Made by a program: the position numbers and the translations under genes | Shown: positions 1 through 5,369 of the stretch, in pieces | Position numbering within the stretch: the first letter of the stretch is position 1 | Layout: every line of letters starts with the position of its first letter | The notes under the pieces: generated by a model | Seen by the model: the letters and a program-made list of their open reading frames with translations, nothing else | The model's database searches: none | Told to the model about the DNA's origin: nothing | NCBI GenBank assembly: GCA_036387255.1 | Contig: DASVUC010000143.1 | Location: forward strand, 1 to 6,881 | Direction: 5' to 3' | Source of the DNA: DASVUC01 sp036387255 | Lineage (GTDB): Bacteria; Planctomycetota; Phycisphaerae; Tepidisphaerales; Tepidisphaeraceae | DNA length: 6,881 nt

Positions 1-602
1 TGACCGCGCGCAATCATTACCTGTGGGTGGCAGGGCACCCATCCGCCGCCGCTGGTCCGCTCGTTTCAACAGGGATGATCAGCCGCGCCAATGCACGTAC
101 GCTGCTGTATTGCCCTGTTGACCTGCACGGCAAGGACTTTAAGTTCGACAGCCCGACGAATCGCTGGCCCGACCGCGAAGGCACCGGCGTCCACACGCGA
201 ATCAACTACGCCGTCAGGCCCATTATCGGCGTCGTGTGGGGGCACAGCCTCGACGGATACTCAATGACTTCGTTGCCGCTCCTGTATCGCTTGAAGAGTC
301 TTGCCATTATTGCAGAACTTCCGCAGGTGCCGCCCGCTAACCACGGCACCGGCGCCAGCACGTTCATTAACGTTCTTTACGGAGATGCTTCGGTTCGACC
401 GTGCAATGCTGCCAAATATGCCGAGCCCCTCCAACGGTATCTAAAAGTGGACGAATCTATTGAGCCAGGCGGTTGGCTTGATCACGAAGATCCCGAAGAC
501 ATCCTTTCACCCATTTACTGCTACTCCCCAGAGAGCAGCCGGGCGTGCATCAGCCCAAATCCTGAGGACATCACGATCTGGCGCACACTTGACCAAAATT
601 GA
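1..602 (+). CDS. Prepilin-like H-X9-DG family protein, C-terminal part (5' end outside window)
   Basis: The reading frame is open from base 3 to a TGA at 600-602, giving 199 visible residues. A GTG at 27 is an internal valine codon rather than a start, because the frame continues to the edge without a stop. Three segments fit the processing-associated H-X9-DG class of planctomycete pilin-like proteins. They are LLYCPVD (visible residues 34-40), matching the usual 'xxxCPSD' segment; RINYAVRP (67-74), matching the 'SYA(V/M)N' segment; and IIAELPQVPPANHG followed by NVLYGDASVR (102-132), aligning with the H-X9-DG block. The motif is degenerate: DG reads DA, and H114 lies further from it than nine residues. 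The right-edge gene carries a matching NVLYADGHIE, so the two look paralogous. About 67 residues follow the motif, a longer tail than usual, ending IWRTLDQN. The N-terminal pilin helix is outside the window. Family assignment is moderately sure; the role is unknown, probably exported or surface-associated. Confidence 0.6.
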   Translation, partial: TARNHYLWVAGHPSAAAGPLVSTGMISRANARTLLYCPVDLHGKDFKFDSPTNRWPDREGTGVHTRINYAVRPIIGVVWGHSLDGYSMTSLPLLYRLKSLAIIAELPQVPPANHGTGASTFINVLYGDASVRPCNAAKYAEPLQRYLKVDESIEPGGWLDHEDPEDILSPIYCYSPESSRACISPNPEDITIWRTLDQN

Positions 603-617
603 GGCGCTCGTTGCGCG

Positions 618-2708
618 TCACTCCTCTTCCGCCTTCGGCTTGTACTGCGCCACGATGTGCTGCTGCACTTGCGGAGGGACTGGTTCGTAGTGCGAGAACT
701 CCATGGCGAAGCTGCCTTGTCCGCCGGTGACGCTCTTGAGCTGCGACTGGTACTGCATGACTTCCGCCAGCGGCGCCTGCGCCTTCACGACCGCCATTCC
801 CCCGGAGAGAAAGTCCTGGCCCTGGATCCGCCCGCGCTTGCCGGAGAGGTCGCCGGTGATGGTGCCGACATGGCTTTCGGGGATGGTCACTTCCAGGTTC
901 ACGACCGGCTCGAGCAGCACCGGTTTCGCCTTGGTCAGCGCGTCACGGAACGCGTGCTTGCCCGCGGCGCGAAACGCGACTTCCTTGGAATCGACCGGGT
1001 GATGCTTCCCGTCGGTGATCGCCACGCGGACATCTTGCAGCGGATACCCCGCGATCGCGCCGGCTTCCATCACGTCGTGGATCCCCTTTTCCACGGCGGG
1101 AATGAACTGACCGGGAATGGTGCCGCCGAAGACTTCGTTCACGATCTCAAGCCCGGGGCCGCCGTTGCTCTTTCGCAGGGGTGATTCGTCTTCCAGCGGC
1201 TCGACGCGCAGAAACACTTCGCCAAATTGCCCTGCGCCGCCGGTCTGTTTCTTGTGACGGTGATGACCGTCCGCCTTCATCTGGATCGTCTCGCGGTAGG
1301 CGATCTTCGGAGGCTTGGTGTCGACCTGAACGCCGCGGTTCTTCATCTTTTCCAGCGCCAGGCGCAGGTGCAGCTCGCCGAGGCCGTTGATGACGACTTC
1401 GTGCGTCTGGCGGTCGGTCTGCCACTTGAACGTCGGATCCTCTTCCGCCAGCTTCTGAAGCTGGGTTGAGATCTTCTGCTCATCGCCGCGCGCCTTGGGC
1501 GTGATCGCCAGCCCGTACATGGGGGTGGGGAACGTCAGCGGCTTGAGGTGCACGCTGTCCAGCGCGTGATCATCGTGCAGCACATCATTGGTGTGAATTT
1601 CTTCAATCTTGGCCACCGCGCCGATGTCGCCTGCGATGATTTCCTGCGCTTCCTTGTGCTCCTTGCCCTGAAGATGAAAGACGTGCGCGAGCTTCACGGG
1701 CTTCTTATTGAACCCGATGTACACCTGCGACGAGCCGGAGCATTTTCCCTGGTGCACGCGGAACACCGCGAGCTTCCCCACGAATGGATCGGTCGTCACC
1801 TTGAACACGTGCGCCAGCAGCGGCTTGTCCGGATCGTTGCGATAGCCGAACGCCATCTCCTCCTGCGCCTGTCCTGCGCGATCCCCGCCGCGATAGCTCA
1901 TGAACGGACGCGGGTTCCCCTCCAGCGGCGACGGGAACCATCGCGCGATGAAGTCCAGCAGCTCCGGCACACCCACGCCCGACTTGGCGTCCACAAACAA
2001 GATCGGCACCAGGTGCGCGTCATCCATCGCCTTCTCGAACGGCTCATGAAGCGCCTCGTAATTCGGCTCTTCGCCGCCGAGGTATTTCTCCATCAGGTTC
2101 TCATCCAGCTCGACGATTTGATCCAGGATGGCCGAGTGCGCATCGGCCACTGATGAGAAATCCGACTCGCCGCTCTTGGAAAGCAGGCATTCCACCACCG
2201 CCTTGGACTTCCCGCTCGGCAGGTTGACCGGCAGACACTCAGCGCCAAACGCCTCCCGCAGATTCTTGACGAGCTGCCCCAGATCGATGTCCGGCAGATC
2301 AATCTTGTTCACGATGATCGCGCGCGGCAGGTTCAGGTCCTTGGCGATTTCCATCAGCCGGCGCGTCACCACTTCGATGCCTGATTGCGCGTTGACCACC
2401 ACCGCCACCGTCTCCACCGCCGGCAGGCACGCGATGGCGTGCCCGATCAGGTCGGGCGAGCCGGGCGTGTCGATGATGTTGATGCGCTTCCCCAGATGAT
2501 CCGCATGGAGGACGGCGGAATAGATTGAATGCCCGTGCTCTTTTTCTTCCTTCTCAAAATCCGAAACTGAATTGCCTTCTCCCGGCGAAGACTTGTGCTT
2601 GATCGTCCCGGACGCGAAGAGCATCGCGTCGGCCAGCGTGGTCTTTCCCGAACCCCCGTGACCGACCAGAAGAACGTTCCTGAGATCTGCTGTGGTGTAG
2701 GTAGCCAT
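618..2708 (-). CDS. fusA: Elongation factor G-like translational GTPase
   Basis: A 696-residue EF-G-type GTPase, full length for the family; it would act on the ribosome in the cytoplasm in translocation or a related step. G-domain motifs: P-loop GHGGSGKT (16-23), switch II DTPGS (80-84), NKID (134-137) and DAKSG (240-244). Domain II spans about 295-385. Domain III holds LAEEDPTF (420-427) and NGLGELHL (441-448). Domain IV opens with KIAYRETI and HKKQTGGAGQFGEV (485-498), and domain V includes GDLSGKRGRIQGQ and ends MEFSHYEPVPPQVQQ. Two G-domain positions are unusual: Ser84 replaces the catalytic His of DTPGH, and switch I reads EHGHSI instead of RGITI. Both recall EF-G2-type paralogues more than the housekeeping enzyme, so fusA2 may be the better symbol. 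The start is ATG 2708 because AGGAG lies six bases upstream; upstream in-frame ATGs at 2735 and 2762 lack this. No rpsL, rpsG or tuf genes flank it, again unlike a str operon. Convergent with the left gene, 15 bp apart. Confidence 0.93.
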   Translation of the reverse strand: MATYTTADLRNVLLVGHGGSGKTTLADAMLFASGTIKHKSSPGEGNSVSDFEKEEKEHGHSIYSAVLHADHLGKRINIIDTPGSPDLIGHAIACLPAVETVAVVVNAQSGIEVVTRRLMEIAKDLNLPRAIIVNKIDLPDIDLGQLVKNLREAFGAECLPVNLPSGKSKAVVECLLSKSGESDFSSVADAHSAILDQIVELDENLMEKYLGGEEPNYEALHEPFEKAMDDAHLVPILFVDAKSGVGVPELLDFIARWFPSPLEGNPRPFMSYRGGDRAGQAQEEMAFGYRNDPDKPLLAHVFKVTTDPFVGKLAVFRVHQGKCSGSSQVYIGFNKKPVKLAHVFHLQGKEHKEAQEIIAGDIGAVAKIEEIHTNDVLHDDHALDSVHLKPLTFPTPMYGLAITPKARGDEQKISTQLQKLAEEDPTFKWQTDRQTHEVVINGLGELHLRLALEKMKNRGVQVDTKPPKIAYRETIQMKADGHHRHKKQTGGAGQFGEVFLRVEPLEDESPLRKSNGGPGLEIVNEVFGGTIPGQFIPAVEKGIHDVMEAGAIAGYPLQDVRVAITDGKHHPVDSKEVAFRAAGKHAFRDALTKAKPVLLEPVVNLEVTIPESHVGTITGDLSGKRGRIQGQDFLSGGMAVVKAQAPLAEVMQYQSQLKSVTGGQGSFAMEFSHYEPVPPQVQQHIVAQYKPKAEEE

Positions 2709-2714
2709 GACGAA

Positions 2715-2719
2715 CTCCT
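2715..2719 (-). promoter_or_regulatory. Ribosome binding site of the EF-G-like gene
   Basis: On the minus strand AGGAG is followed by six bases and then ATG at 2708. It fixes the start and rules out the 18-residue longer form beginning at 2762. Confidence 0.8.
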
Positions 2720-2780
2720 GAGGCAAAGTGTTCATCCGCCCGCAAAAGCGGACCCGACACACGAGGCGCGGCCCAGGAGA

Positions 2781-2811
2781 ACGTCTGGGCGACGCAGCGC
2801 CGTTCAGACGT
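2781..2811 (-). promoter_or_regulatory. Stem-loop at the 5' end of the EF-G mRNA leader
   Basis: Bases 2781-2787 (acgtctg) pair perfectly with 2805-2811 (cagacgt). Inside, 2788-2791 (ggcg) pairs with 2798-2801 (cgcc), closing a six-base loop, with a three-base bulge at 2802-2804. On the minus strand this lies at or just after the transcription start predicted from the promoter at 2817-2844, so the mRNA would begin with a hairpin. No T-run follows on either strand, so it is not an intrinsic terminator of the upstream DUF2917 gene. It may protect the 5' end or serve in control of translation. A small second hairpin (CCGC-AAAA-GCGG, 2740-2751) lies further down the same leader. The pairing is seen; any role is inferred. 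Confidence 0.4.
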
Positions 2812-2816
2812 CTTGG

Positions 2817-2844
2817 AGTATACGGGAGCCATGGGTGCTCGCAA
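2817..2844 (-). promoter_or_regulatory. Sigma70-like promoter for the EF-G-like gene
   Basis: On the minus strand, TTGCGA (2844-2839; 4/6 to TTGACA) is followed by 16 bases and TATACT (2822-2817; 5/6 to TATAAT). Transcription would start near 2810, leaving a leader of about 100 nt before ATG 2708. The -35 box begins four bases past the stop codon of the DUF2917 gene, so EF-G can be expressed independently of it, although read-through from upstream is not excluded. This is the best promoter match noticed in the window. Confidence 0.5.
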
Positions 2845-2847
2845 CGT

Positions 2848-3111
2848 TTAACTGCGTGCGATCTGGATCGTCGCGCTGCGAGTCAGCGGCTGAATCACAA
2901 CCTTGCGGCCGCGCGTCGGCACGCACGATTCGCCGGAGCGGAGGACGACGTCGCAGGGGTTGCCGGTCTCGGTGATCCAGGCGCTACCGCGCAGGACGGT
3001 GATCCGGCGCGACACGAGGGGCGTCAGCGCGTGAAGGGTGTTCTCCCGGAGAGTAAGAACCTCCGCACCTACCGGTGCGGGCACAGCGATGGGACAACTG
3101 CACGTTTCCAT
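2848..3111 (-). CDS. DUF2917 family protein
   Basis: An 87-residue protein matching the DUF2917 pattern: a leucine-rich start (VLTLRENTLHAL, 18-29), then RITVLRGSAWITETG (36-50), CDVVLRSGESC (53-63), and RKVVIQPLTRSATIQI (69-84). The 'V..G.aWIT..G...D.vL..Ges' run is what I recognise. The short strands split by turns suggest a small all-beta, cupin-like fold. No signal peptide or membrane segment is visible, so it is probably cytoplasmic. The function of the family is not known. The gene is divergent from the MocR regulator with an 88-bp gap. I recall DUF2917 genes beside MocR-type regulators in proteobacteria, but could not verify this. ATG 3111 was chosen because the reading frame further upstream runs into the regulator's coding strand and has no family resemblance. 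No Shine-Dalgarno sequence precedes the ATG. Four cysteines (4, 6, 53, 63) include an N-terminal CSC. Confidence 0.72.
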   Translation of the reverse strand: METCSCPIAVPAPVGAEVLTLRENTLHALTPLVSRRITVLRGSAWITETGNPCDVVLRSGESCVPTRGRKVVIQPLTRSATIQIARS

Positions 3112-3170
3112 GACAATAGTGTCGGGTAGACAAGGGTGCCAGTACAGATTCAGATCAGGTGAATTGTGTG

Positions 3171-3202
3171 CATAACAGTTTGGATGTAGCTTAACTGTTA
3201 TG
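3171..3202. promoter_or_regulatory. Perfect 10-bp inverted repeat over the MocR start: probable operator
   Basis: CATAACAGTT (3171-3180) and AACTGTTATG (3193-3202) are exact reverse complements, separated by 12 bases (centre to centre 22 bp, two helical turns). The right arm contains the ATG (3200-3202) of the MocR gene. A symmetric site of two half-sites on one face of the helix suits a dimeric GntR/MocR regulator. In this position it could control both divergent genes and repress the regulator itself. No Shine-Dalgarno sequence lies before the ATG. A weaker 12-bp palindrome, GACA-ATAG-TGTC, abuts the DUF2917 start at 3112-3123. The repeat is seen; binding is inferred. Confidence 0.6.
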
Positions 3203-4666
3203 ACCACGCTCCACCTGAAAGAGCCGCGGCTGAATCCACCATTGCCCGACGACGAGCGGCTGTATCTTGGGATCGCCGACCGCATCGCCGGGTTGATCGA
3301 CACCGGGACGCTGCGCGTGGGTCAGCGCGTCCCCAGCGTGCGGACGCTCAGCGGGCAGTGGCACGTGAGCATCTCCACGGTGCTGGCGGCATACCGCGTG
3401 CTGGAAGATCGCGGCCGAATCGAAGCGCGACCGCAGTCCGGCTTCTACGTGCGCGGCGCGATGGCGCCAGTCTGTAAGGAGCCCTGCACCGCAAGCAAGG
3501 CGCCGCCGATGGCGCCGTCCAAGGTGCGGGTTACCGATCTGGTCACGCGCATTCTCACCGCCGCTGTGGATCCGGAGTTCGTTCGCCTCGGCGGCGCGGT
3601 GCCAATGGACGACACGCTGCCGACAAAGCAGTTGAATCGCCTGTCTGCCGCGATCGCGCGTCGCAGCCGCCGAGGGAACAACACCTACGACATTCCTCCG
3701 GGGAACAAGGAGCTACGCGTGCAGGTCGCCCGGCGGTATGTCGAGGCGGGTTGCGCTCTTTCGCCGGATGAGCTGATCACCACCTGCGGCTGCCAGGAAG
3801 CGGTCACACTGTGCCTTCGCGCCGCCGCCAAGGCGGGCGACGTGGTCGCCATTGAATCCCCCACCTTCTACGGTCACCTCCAGGCGATCGAGGCGCTCGG
3901 CATGCGCGCGGTCGAAGTACCCTGCTCGCCCACCGATGGCGTCAGCATTGAGGCGCTCGAGAAAGCTATTCGTCAGCGCAAGGTGAAAGCGTGCCTGTGC
4001 GTCACCAACGTGCAGAACCCGCTCGGGTGCATCATGCCGGATGAGCGCAAGGCGCAGCTCGTCAAGATGCTCGCCAGGCATCGCGTGCCGCTGATCGAGG
4101 ACGATATCTACGGCGATCTCGCCTACGGCCCCTCGCGCCCGGGTGTCTGCAAGGCACTGGATCGTGAAGGTCTTGTCATGCTTTGCTCGTCTTTCTCAAA
4201 AACCCTCGCGCCGGGCGCTCGGGTAGGTTGGTGCGCTCCCGGGCGGTTCTTTGATGACGTGCTGCGCCTGAAGATCTGCACCACCCTCGCCACTGCAACG
4301 TTGCCGCAGATGATGATCGCGGAGTTTCTCGCCAACGGCGGCTATCAGCACCATCTTCGAAAGACACGACTGTGTTACGCGCACCAGGTGCAGATGATGT
4401 CTGCCGCGGTGCAGAAATATTTCCCTGGTGGGACGCGTGTCTCCCGCCCCGCCGGGGGGCATGTGGTCTGGGTGGAAATGCCAGAGCGCGTTGACGCGAT
4501 GAAGCTGTACGAGCGCGCCGCCGAGCTAAAGATCAGCATCGCCCCCGGGCCGATCTTCTCGGCGCGGGGCAGGTTCAAGAACTGCTTGCGCTTAAACTGC
4601 TCTGCCGCCTGGACCGATCAGATCGAACGCGCCGTCGCGACGCTCGGTGATCTGGCGAAGGAATAA
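3200..4666 (+). CDS. MocR-type regulator: GntR winged helix fused to a PLP aminotransferase-like domain
   Basis: A 488-residue protein of normal MocR/PdxR/GabR length. An N-terminal GntR winged helix covers about 21-86, with GQRVPSVRTLSGQWHVSISTVLAAYRVLEDRG and the wing ARPQSGFYV. After a linker (about 87-110), a fold-type I aminotransferase-like domain follows. It has NTYDIPPGNKELR (161-173), Asn273 in VQNPLG, Asp301/Tyr304 in EDDIYGDL, the PLP lysine Lys334 in SFSKTLAPGARVGW, and the carboxylate-binding Arg464 in LRLNCS. All PLP-site residues are therefore present. Family members bind PLP and an amino acid or amine as effector and act as dimers; the effector here cannot be told. ATG 3200 lies inside a perfect inverted repeat and has no ribosome site, so the mRNA may be leaderless. 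The gene is divergent from DUF2917, and its last 20 bases overlap the longest reading of the GNAT gene. It is unusually cysteine-rich (17 Cys). The family call is firm; the target genes are inferred. Confidence 0.92.
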   Translation: MTTLHLKEPRLNPPLPDDERLYLGIADRIAGLIDTGTLRVGQRVPSVRTLSGQWHVSISTVLAAYRVLEDRGRIEARPQSGFYVRGAMAPVCKEPCTASKAPPMAPSKVRVTDLVTRILTAAVDPEFVRLGGAVPMDDTLPTKQLNRLSAAIARRSRRGNNTYDIPPGNKELRVQVARRYVEAGCALSPDELITTCGCQEAVTLCLRAAAKAGDVVAIESPTFYGHLQAIEALGMRAVEVPCSPTDGVSIEALEKAIRQRKVKACLCVTNVQNPLGCIMPDERKAQLVKMLARHRVPLIEDDIYGDLAYGPSRPGVCKALDREGLVMLCSSFSKTLAPGARVGWCAPGRFFDDVLRLKICTTLATATLPQMMIAEFLANGGYQHHLRKTRLCYAHQVQMMSAAVQKYFPGGTRVSRPAGGHVVWVEMPERVDAMKLYERAAELKISIAPGPIFSARGRFKNCLRLNCSAAWTDQIERAVATLGDLAKE

Positions 4667-5369
4667 CTGTGACAGATCTGGACAACTGCGGGTTGGTGAG
4701 GCGCCGGTCGAGAAGATCATCGACCTGCGCCACCGCGTATTGCGCCAGGGTCTTCCTCGAGAATCGGCGCATTTCGAAGGCGACGACGAGCCCACCACCC
4801 GTCACTTCGCCGCCCTTTCTTCCCGTGAGGATGTCATCGGCTGCGCCACGGTTGTATTCAACTCGTGGGAGGGTCAACCGGCCTGGCAGCTTCGTGGGAT
4901 GGCGGTGGATGCAAACTTCCGCGGCGCGGGCGTCGGCCGCAGGCTGCTCGATGCCGTTGAAGCTCATGTCTCACGATCAAGCGCACCGCTTTTGTGGTGC
5001 AACGCGCGCATCGGCGCGACGGAGTTTTACCAGCGCCTCAACTGGGTTGTCGTCAGCGAGCAATTCGAGATCCCCACGGCCGGGCCTCACGTGCGGATGA
5101 TGAAACGCCTCTGGGCTGCTCAAGCGACGCTGCGCCCGATAACCCGCCCGCAGGGTCGACCCCGTCAACATATCCGGCACATTCCAGTTAAGCGTCGCAC
5201 CGGCTGCGTCGATTTGAGCAGTGGATGTCGCCAGACGTCCGAGCCTGCACAAAACAGAAACGTCTTCATGCAGCGTTGTGTGAGACAGAAGAAGCCTCTG
5301 GTGTGCGGCGAATGGGAAGTCCTTTTTTTTAATCAAGGAGAGTGCTATGAGCACTGCTTTACGTCATAG
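4647..5369 (+). CDS. GNAT family N-acetyltransferase with uncertain start and abnormal C-terminal extension
   Basis: The frame encodes a GNAT acetyltransferase (acetyl-CoA-dependent acylation; substrate unknown). The domain runs from about LRVGEAPVEKIIDLRHRVL (14-32) to HVRMMKRL (148-155), with the acetyl-CoA loop RGAGVG (92-97, R-x-x-G-x-G) after the strand WQLRGMAVD and the late ATEFYQRLNW (124-133). Two features are odd. First, GTG 4647 has no ribosome site, whereas AAGGA (4658-4662) sits six bases before GTG 4669 in another frame. One extra C near 4686 would join that start smoothly to the GNAT frame, reading VTDLDN-LRVGEAP. Second, the frame continues about 85 residues beyond the fold with no recognisable domain, stopping at 5367-5369, inside the pilin gene. 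An ordinary member would end near 5112. The gene may be frameshifted, extended by loss of its stop, or affected by a sequence error. It overlaps the MocR gene and is probably co-transcribed with it. The GNAT identity is sure; the ends are not. Confidence 0.75.
   Translation: MIWRRNNCDRSGQLRVGEAPVEKIIDLRHRVLRQGLPRESAHFEGDDEPTTRHFAALSSREDVIGCATVVFNSWEGQPAWQLRGMAVDANFRGAGVGRRLLDAVEAHVSRSSAPLLWCNARIGATEFYQRLNWVVVSEQFEIPTAGPHVRMMKRLWAAQATLRPITRPQGRPRQHIRHIPVKRRTGCVDLSSGCRQTSEPAQNRNVFMQRCVRQKKPLVCGEWEVLFFNQGECYEHCFTS
4658..4671 (+). promoter_or_regulatory. Ribosome binding site and GTG start in the wrong frame for the GNAT gene
   Basis: AAGGA (4658-4662), six bases, then GTG (4669-4671), just after the MocR stop codon: the usual layout of the next gene in an operon. 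This GTG opens a frame of 143 residues ending at 5100 that resembles nothing, while the GNAT domain lies in a different frame. This conflict is the main evidence for a one-base change between 4672 and about 4690. Confidence 0.5.
5116..5221 (+). repeat. Long imperfect inverted repeat upstream of the pilin gene
   Basis: CTGCTCAA-g-CGACGC (5116-5130) and GCGTCG-at-TTGAGCAG (5206-5221) pair over 14 bp with a small asymmetric bulge, enclosing about 75 bases. The left arm can alternatively pair eight bases, GCGACGCT (5124-5131), with AGCGTCGC (5191-5198). Two mutually exclusive folds are therefore possible, though the GC-rich composition makes some of this expected by chance. The repeat begins right after the end of the GNAT fold, in the stretch of 230 bases before the pilin that holds no recognisable domain. 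It could be a leader-RNA structure, a processing site or a remnant. No known riboswitch class was recognised. Confidence 0.4.
5323..5340 (+). promoter_or_regulatory. T8 tract and ribosome binding site of the pilin gene
   Basis: A run of eight T (5323-5330) is followed by AATC and AAGGAG (5335-5340), six bases before ATG 5347. The Shine-Dalgarno sequence is the strongest in the window, which suits a highly expressed pilin. No hairpin precedes the T-run closely enough to make it a terminator. A U-rich segment just ahead of the ribosome site may aid ribosome loading, and the homopolymer could slip in length. Confidence 0.75.

Noticed and set aside
604..616. GCGC-TCGTT-GCGC hairpin between the convergent genes as a bidirectional terminator
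   Set aside because: The stem is only 4 bp and no T-run follows on the plus strand; the minus side has just a short interrupted one.
1548..2153. 201-residue plus-strand frame, and the other open frames of 90-180 residues opposite EF-G
   Set aside because: They are antisense shadows of a well-supported EF-G gene in GC-rich DNA and show no domain or ribosome site.
2709..2762. Longer EF-G starting at ATG 2762 or 2735
   Set aside because: AGGAG sits six bases before ATG 2708, family members begin close to the P-loop as MATYTTADLRNVLL does, and the longer forms would add residues that resemble no EF-G.
3164..3192. TTGTGT-17-TAGCTT as the MocR promoter
   Set aside because: Each box matches consensus at only 3 of 6 positions, so it is not better than chance, although the position would fit a leaderless start.
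3112..3303. 151-residue minus-strand extension of the DUF2917 gene
   Set aside because: The extra N-terminal 64 residues run antisense to the start of the MocR gene and do not resemble DUF2917, so ATG 3111 is used.
5175..5190. Sigma54-type promoter for the pilin (GGCAC at 5176)
   Set aside because: The required TTGC-like -12 element is absent at the proper spacing; the bases there are AGTT.
5112..5346. c-di-GMP or another known riboswitch before the pilin
   Set aside because: None of the conserved blocks of the c-di-GMP class was seen; only generic pairing is present.
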